Assembly: GCA_030037515.1 (NCBI GenBank)
Contig: JASHRE010000641.1
Coordinates: forward strand, 1 to 15,960
DNA from: Candidatus Sulfotelmatobacter sp.
GTDB lineage: Bacteria; Acidobacteriota; Terriglobia; Terriglobales; Acidobacteriaceae
Length of the DNA stretch: 15,960 nt
Direction: 5' to 3'
The notes beneath the pieces were generated by a model that was not told where the DNA came from, ran no database searches, and was given only the letters and a program-made list of their open reading frames with translations. The stretch's first letter is position 1; each line of letters opens with the position of its first letter. The translations under genes and the position numbers were made by a program. This document shows, piece by piece, positions 12,766 to 15,960 of this stretch.

Positions 12766-13965
12766 ATGCTTAGGTTGACTCGCCTCAGAATCATTATTCT
12801 CGCCTGGGCCGGCGCTTCGGTCTTCTTCACCGCGGTTCTGGAGCTTAGCGAACTTGGCCATAAGCCCCTCGGTTTTGCTCTCTATTCCAACGCCGTGCAG
12901 TTTGCGTTTTGGGCCTTGACGCTTCCCCTCATGGGAAAATGCATCCGCCTCTTCCCGCTGAAAAGGCCAAACCGAATCCGCAACAGTGCGGTTTGCCTTG
13001 TGCTTGTGGCGCTGCTCGCGACGGCCGTCTCTGCTGCGCACTGGTCAGTCGTGTTTCTCACCTGGTTCCCGTATCGGTCTTATGACCCCACATTTTCTGA
13101 TTTGCTCCGAAACGAAATATTCGGGCTCCTTCCCAATGAGATCCTGATTGGAATCGTACTGATGACCGCACTCGAAGCCTGGGAGGTGCTGAAAGACCTT
13201 CAGGCAGAGCGGATGCGCTCGATGGACCTGGAGCGGCAACTCGCAGTCTCCAGGCTTGAGGCGCTGCGCATGCAACTGCACCCGCATTTTCTCTTCAATA
13301 CCCTCCACGCCGTTGCCGGCCTCACAATTGAAGACCCGGGCACGGCGCGCAGAATGGTGATCGCGCTTGGAGATCTTCTCCGCCACACGCTCAAGGATAG
13401 CGGCGGCCGGATGAGGACACTCGCGGAGGAGCTGGAGTATTCGGATTTGTACCTCGGGATAGAGAAGCTCCGGCTTGGCGACCGTTTGGCACTCAACTAC
13501 GATATTGAGCCGTCGGCCGCACGTGCCCTGGTACCGCAGTTTCTCTTGCAGCCGCTGTTTGAAAACGCCATACGCCATGGCGTCAGCCACGTGACGGGGC
13601 CGTGCGAGGTTCGCTTCAGCGCTGTCCGTAAGCTCAATACACTCGAAATCACGATCCGCAATGAGGGACCAAAACGCGATGCTTCGCAAGGACCTCCTCG
13701 ATTCGGCGTCGGGCTCACGAATACCGTCGACCGATTGCGAATCCATTACGGATATCGTCATACTTTTAGGTACTCCGACGGGCCGGAGGGCGGCGCTCAG
13801 ATTGAGATATCCATCCCCTACGCGGTTTCCGGCGATGCCGGCAAGGCGAATGAGTCGAATAGAGGGGCGCAGGCGCTTGCCAGGCCACCAGCGCTCCCGG
13901 ACCTTCCCAATGAGGTAGACGTCACGTCGGTTTCCGCGGTTGGCGGCACCTGGAGCCGCACCTGA
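12766..13965 (+). CDS. LytS/YehU-type sensor histidine kinase
   Basis: This is a 399-aa membrane kinase of the His_kinase (PF06580) class that pairs with LytTR regulators. Hydrophobic segments lie at about 9-27, 35-57, 72-100 and 120-137, giving roughly four membrane spans and little extracytoplasmic domain. A linker coiled coil (about 138-165) leads to the phosphoacceptor motif LRMQLHPHFLFNTLHAV with His172. The ATPase part shows PQFLLQPLFENAIRHGV (N-box Asn267) and RFGVGLTNTVDRL (G-box, 312-324). An Ala/Pro-rich tail of about 45 residues ends the protein. The start is uncertain: ATG 12766 precedes the first membrane helix but has no good ribosome site, and the frame is open to 12490. The response regulator follows after 24 bases. 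Confidence 0.9.
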   Translation: MLRLTRLRIIILAWAGASVFFTAVLELSELGHKPLGFALYSNAVQFAFWALTLPLMGKCIRLFPLKRPNRIRNSAVCLVLVALLATAVSAAHWSVVFLTWFPYRSYDPTFSDLLRNEIFGLLPNEILIGIVLMTALEAWEVLKDLQAERMRSMDLERQLAVSRLEALRMQLHPHFLFNTLHAVAGLTIEDPGTARRMVIALGDLLRHTLKDSGGRMRTLAEELEYSDLYLGIEKLRLGDRLALNYDIEPSAARALVPQFLLQPLFENAIRHGVSHVTGPCEVRFSAVRKLNTLEITIRNEGPKRDASQGPPRFGVGLTNTVDRLRIHYGYRHTFRYSDGPEGGAQIEISIPYAVSGDAGKANESNRGAQALARPPALPDLPNEVDVTSVSAVGGTWSRT

Positions 13966-13989
13966 AGATGGATTTGAGATCGATACGCA

Positions 13990-14766
13990 ATGCAAAATGG
14001 ATCGAAGCACGGATTGATGGGCCAAAACGGAGCATTGGCCGCGGCGCCGGTGCGCGTGCTGATCGTCGAGGATGAAGCGCACGCGCGCCGATATCTCCGT
14101 GAATTGCTCGAGGACGAACCGCAGATTGCGGTGGTCGGCGAGAGTTCGAACGGCCTGCAGGGGATTCAACAAATTCGAGAACTGTCACCGGACATCGTTT
14201 TTGTAGATGTCCAGATGCCGGGTCTTGACGGGTTCGAAATGATTGACCAGATCGCCGGTGCTCGACCGCCGCTTTTTGTATTCGTGACGGGTTACAGCGA
14301 GTACGCAGTAAAAGCCTTCGAAATCGAGGCCGTAGATTATCTCTGCAAGCCATTCGATAAAGAGCGGCTTTCGCTTTCCGTGGAGCGAGCCGTGCGGCGG
14401 CTCAACTCTGCCGTCCCAAGCCCGAGCGAGAGCCAATGGCTCTCCCGGCTTTCGATCAAAGATGACGAGCGAATTCTGTTCGTGCCGGTTGACGAAATCC
14501 TCTGGATTGAAGCAGCCAATAAATACGTCGTCATTCACACACCGGATGGAACGCACATCTCGAGGCAGACCATTCAGGGTCTGGAAGAGAAGCTGAATCC
14601 AAGAGAGTTTGTTCGAACCCACAGATCGACTCTGGTTCGCAAGGCCGCAGTCCGCGGCATGCATCCGCTGTTTCACGGTGACCACATCATCCGACTGTCC
14701 AACGGCGACGAAGCTCCGTTAAGCCGCAGCTTTCGCGAATCCTTCTTTCGCGAAATGAGCCGGTAA
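13990..14766 (+). CDS. LytTR family response regulator
   Basis: This 258-aa regulator is the cytoplasmic partner of the kinase just upstream. The receiver domain spans about 21-140, with the acidic pocket VEDE (26-29), phosphoacceptor Asp73 in FVDVQMPG, Thr100 and Lys120 in DYLCKPFD. The LytTR DNA-binding domain runs from about 150 to 255, with DEILWIEAANKYVVIHT, REFVRTHRSTLV and a C-terminal PLSRSFRESFF. The start is the ATG at 13990; an in-frame ATG at 14017 is equally possible because neither has a strong ribosome site. The likely targets are the divergent hydrolase and/or the downstream TonB receptor; this rests on position only. Confidence 0.93.
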   Translation: MQNGSKHGLMGQNGALAAAPVRVLIVEDEAHARRYLRELLEDEPQIAVVGESSNGLQGIQQIRELSPDIVFVDVQMPGLDGFEMIDQIAGARPPLFVFVTGYSEYAVKAFEIEAVDYLCKPFDKERLSLSVERAVRRLNSAVPSPSESQWLSRLSIKDDERILFVPVDEILWIEAANKYVVIHTPDGTHISRQTIQGLEEKLNPREFVRTHRSTLVRKAAVRGMHPLFHGDHIIRLSNGDEAPLSRSFRESFFREMSR

Positions 14767-14934
14767 CTTCGCTTTCGCGTCAGCCTGTGCACGGCCCTCG
14801 CCCTAGCAATGAGACCTCGTGGAATTTGAGCAAATCCGGCTCGCGCCAGGAATCAGGTGCTTCGCTCCAAATGAGAAGCGGAATCCGTCCGGAACACCTA
14901 GCTTCGATTGAAAGCGCCGTGAACTGGAGGCGGG
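14767..14934. other. Gap between response regulator and TonB receptor
   Basis: These 168 bases show no gene. I see no clear promoter hexamers and no hairpin with a T-run, so whether the receptor is co-transcribed with the two-component genes is undecided. Confidence 0.4.
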
Positions 14935-15960
14935 ATGAACAGGCCACCGCTCGGAGCCCTTTTTGGGTCGTCTTTCGAATTCGGCATCAAGGCCAAAGGA
15001 ATCTGCCTTCTTATCTTCGTGGGGACGCTCGCAACTGCGCTCGCTTACGCGCAACCCTGCATGCGCATCGACGGAGTCATCACCGATCCTACGGGAGCGG
15101 TCATTGCTGGAGCACGCGTGCAGGCGTCCAGCGGAGCAACGGCCCTGACCGACGCAACCGGACATTATGTGTTCGCGTGTGAGCCGGGGATTTCAATCAC
15201 GATCAGGGCGGATGCCTCAGGATTCGCCAACGCGACAGCGCACGCGCATGGCCGCGCGGGCGGCGTCGCACACGTCAATCTTAAGCTTTCAGTGGCGTCG
15301 GTAGAGACGGATGTGGAAGTCAATGCCAACGACGGCGGAGTTGACAGCGGCCGCTCGGCAGGTTCGACTGTCCTCGGGACCGAACAGGTCGAACGGCTCT
15401 CAGACGATCCGGACGACCTGCTTCGCGAGTTGCAGGCCATGGCCGCCGGCGGAGGCGGCGCTCCCGGAGGTGCGATCATTGCCGTCGACGGTTTCCAGAA
15501 TGCAAGTTCCCTGCCTCCTAAAGCCTCCATCGCCGAAATTCGCATCAATCCTGACCCGTTTTCGTCCCAATACGAGAGGGCTCCCTGGATTGCCCCAGAC
15601 ATCGAAATCACCACGAAGCCCGGCGCCAAGGCGATTCACGGAGCGCTCTTCTTTGTCGAAAGCGACGGCGCGTTCAACGCCACGGATCCATTTTCAGTAA
15701 CGGCAACTCCGGCCAGCAAACAACGTTATGGTTTCGAGCTCGGCGGTCCCGTGGTCGGCCGGAACTCCGACTTTTTTCTCGCGCTCGAGAAACGGGACAT
15801 CCACGAATTCGATGTCGTCGATGCCGAAGCCCTCGACAGCGGGTACAATCCCGCGCCTCTCGAACAAACAGTAGCCGCGCCCGAGCACCTGTGGATCGGT
15901 TCTGCCCGCGCAGATTGGCAGATCACTCCCTACGATGCCGCAACTCTCTCGTTTTCCTCC
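14935..15960 (+). CDS. TonB-dependent receptor with carboxypeptidase-regulatory-like N-terminus (3' end off window)
   Basis: The first 342 codons of an outer-membrane receptor are present; the frame is open to the right edge. The ATG at 14935 follows GGAGG (14926-14930). An N-terminal hydrophobic segment (about 22-39, KGICLLIFVGTLATALAYAQ) is the signal peptide. A carboxypeptidase-regulatory-like domain at about 43-120 shows IDGVITDPTGAVIAGARVQA and DATGHYVFACEPG. The plug follows (about 145-225), with a Gly-rich loop AAGGGGAPGGAIIAVDGF and then SIAEIRINPDPFSSQYE. The barrel begins near 235 with YGFELGGPVVGRNSDFFLAL. This fits the large Oar-like receptors abundant in Acidobacteriota. The neighbouring hydrolase suggests oligosaccharide uptake, but the substrate is not shown by the sequence. 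Confidence 0.9.
   Translation, partial: MNRPPLGALFGSSFEFGIKAKGICLLIFVGTLATALAYAQPCMRIDGVITDPTGAVIAGARVQASSGATALTDATGHYVFACEPGISITIRADASGFANATAHAHGRAGGVAHVNLKLSVASVETDVEVNANDGGVDSGRSAGSTVLGTEQVERLSDDPDDLLRELQAMAAGGGGAPGGAIIAVDGFQNASSLPPKASIAEIRINPDPFSSQYERAPWIAPDIEITTKPGAKAIHGALFFVESDGAFNATDPFSVTATPASKQRYGFELGGPVVGRNSDFFLALEKRDIHEFDVVDAEALDSGYNPAPLEQTVAAPEHLWIGSARADWQITPYDAATLSFSS

Noticed and set aside
13045..14172. 375-residue minus-strand frame
   Set aside because: It is antisense to the kinase and regulator genes, both of which have unmistakable family motifs.

Overview
The window most likely comes from the chromosome of an Acidobacteriota member (Terriglobia-like). This is inferred from gene content, not from a marker gene. 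The clues are a PadR regulator paired with a long duplicated MacB/FtsX permease (the acidobacterial 'ADOP' type), an HlyD-type adaptor whose N-terminus looks typical of that phylum, a BlaI/M56 sensor pair, and a TonB-dependent receptor with an N-terminal carboxypeptidase-regulatory-like domain. The DNA is moderately GC-rich. I saw no rRNA, tRNA, CRISPR array, transposase or integrase.

Left part (1-3810, minus strand). A BlaI-family repressor and a BlaR1-like M56 metallopeptidase overlap by ATGA, and the peptidase runs off the left edge. Their promoter is bracketed by two copies of an 18-bp AT-rich repeat, a good candidate for the BlaI operator. Upstream on the same strand lie the TolC-like outer-membrane factor (1915-3810) and the HlyD-like adaptor (3862-5121).

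Efflux and permease part (1915-8508). The hlyD-tolC pair is transcribed leftwards. A padR gene and an ADOP permease are transcribed rightwards from the shared 220-bp intergenic region. Together they look like a MacA/TolC-type export module with its regulator, but no ATPase gene is present. The padR-permease gap holds a five-codon frame (MKWWT, then amber) with a good ribosome site, plus nested complementary GC-rich arms.

Accessory stretch (8509-10252). A hairpin-like inverted repeat follows the permease and is succeeded by an apparently frameshifted gene remnant. Next come two divergent two-gene units: a 57-aa ribbon-helix-helix-like protein plus a 42-aa frame on the minus strand, and a 171-aa charged protein plus a 43-aa frame on the plus strand. 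In both units the second frame starts by ATGA overlap. None of these products has a function I can name, so this is the best place to look for something undescribed.

Right part (10253-15960). A secreted glycoside-hydrolase-like protein with an inserted discoidin-type domain is divergent from a LytS-type histidine kinase and a LytTR response regulator. A TonB-dependent receptor follows and runs off the right edge. The arrangement suggests, by inference only, a regulated glycan-use locus: a surface or periplasmic hydrolase, a TonB receptor for uptake, and a two-component system that may control them.
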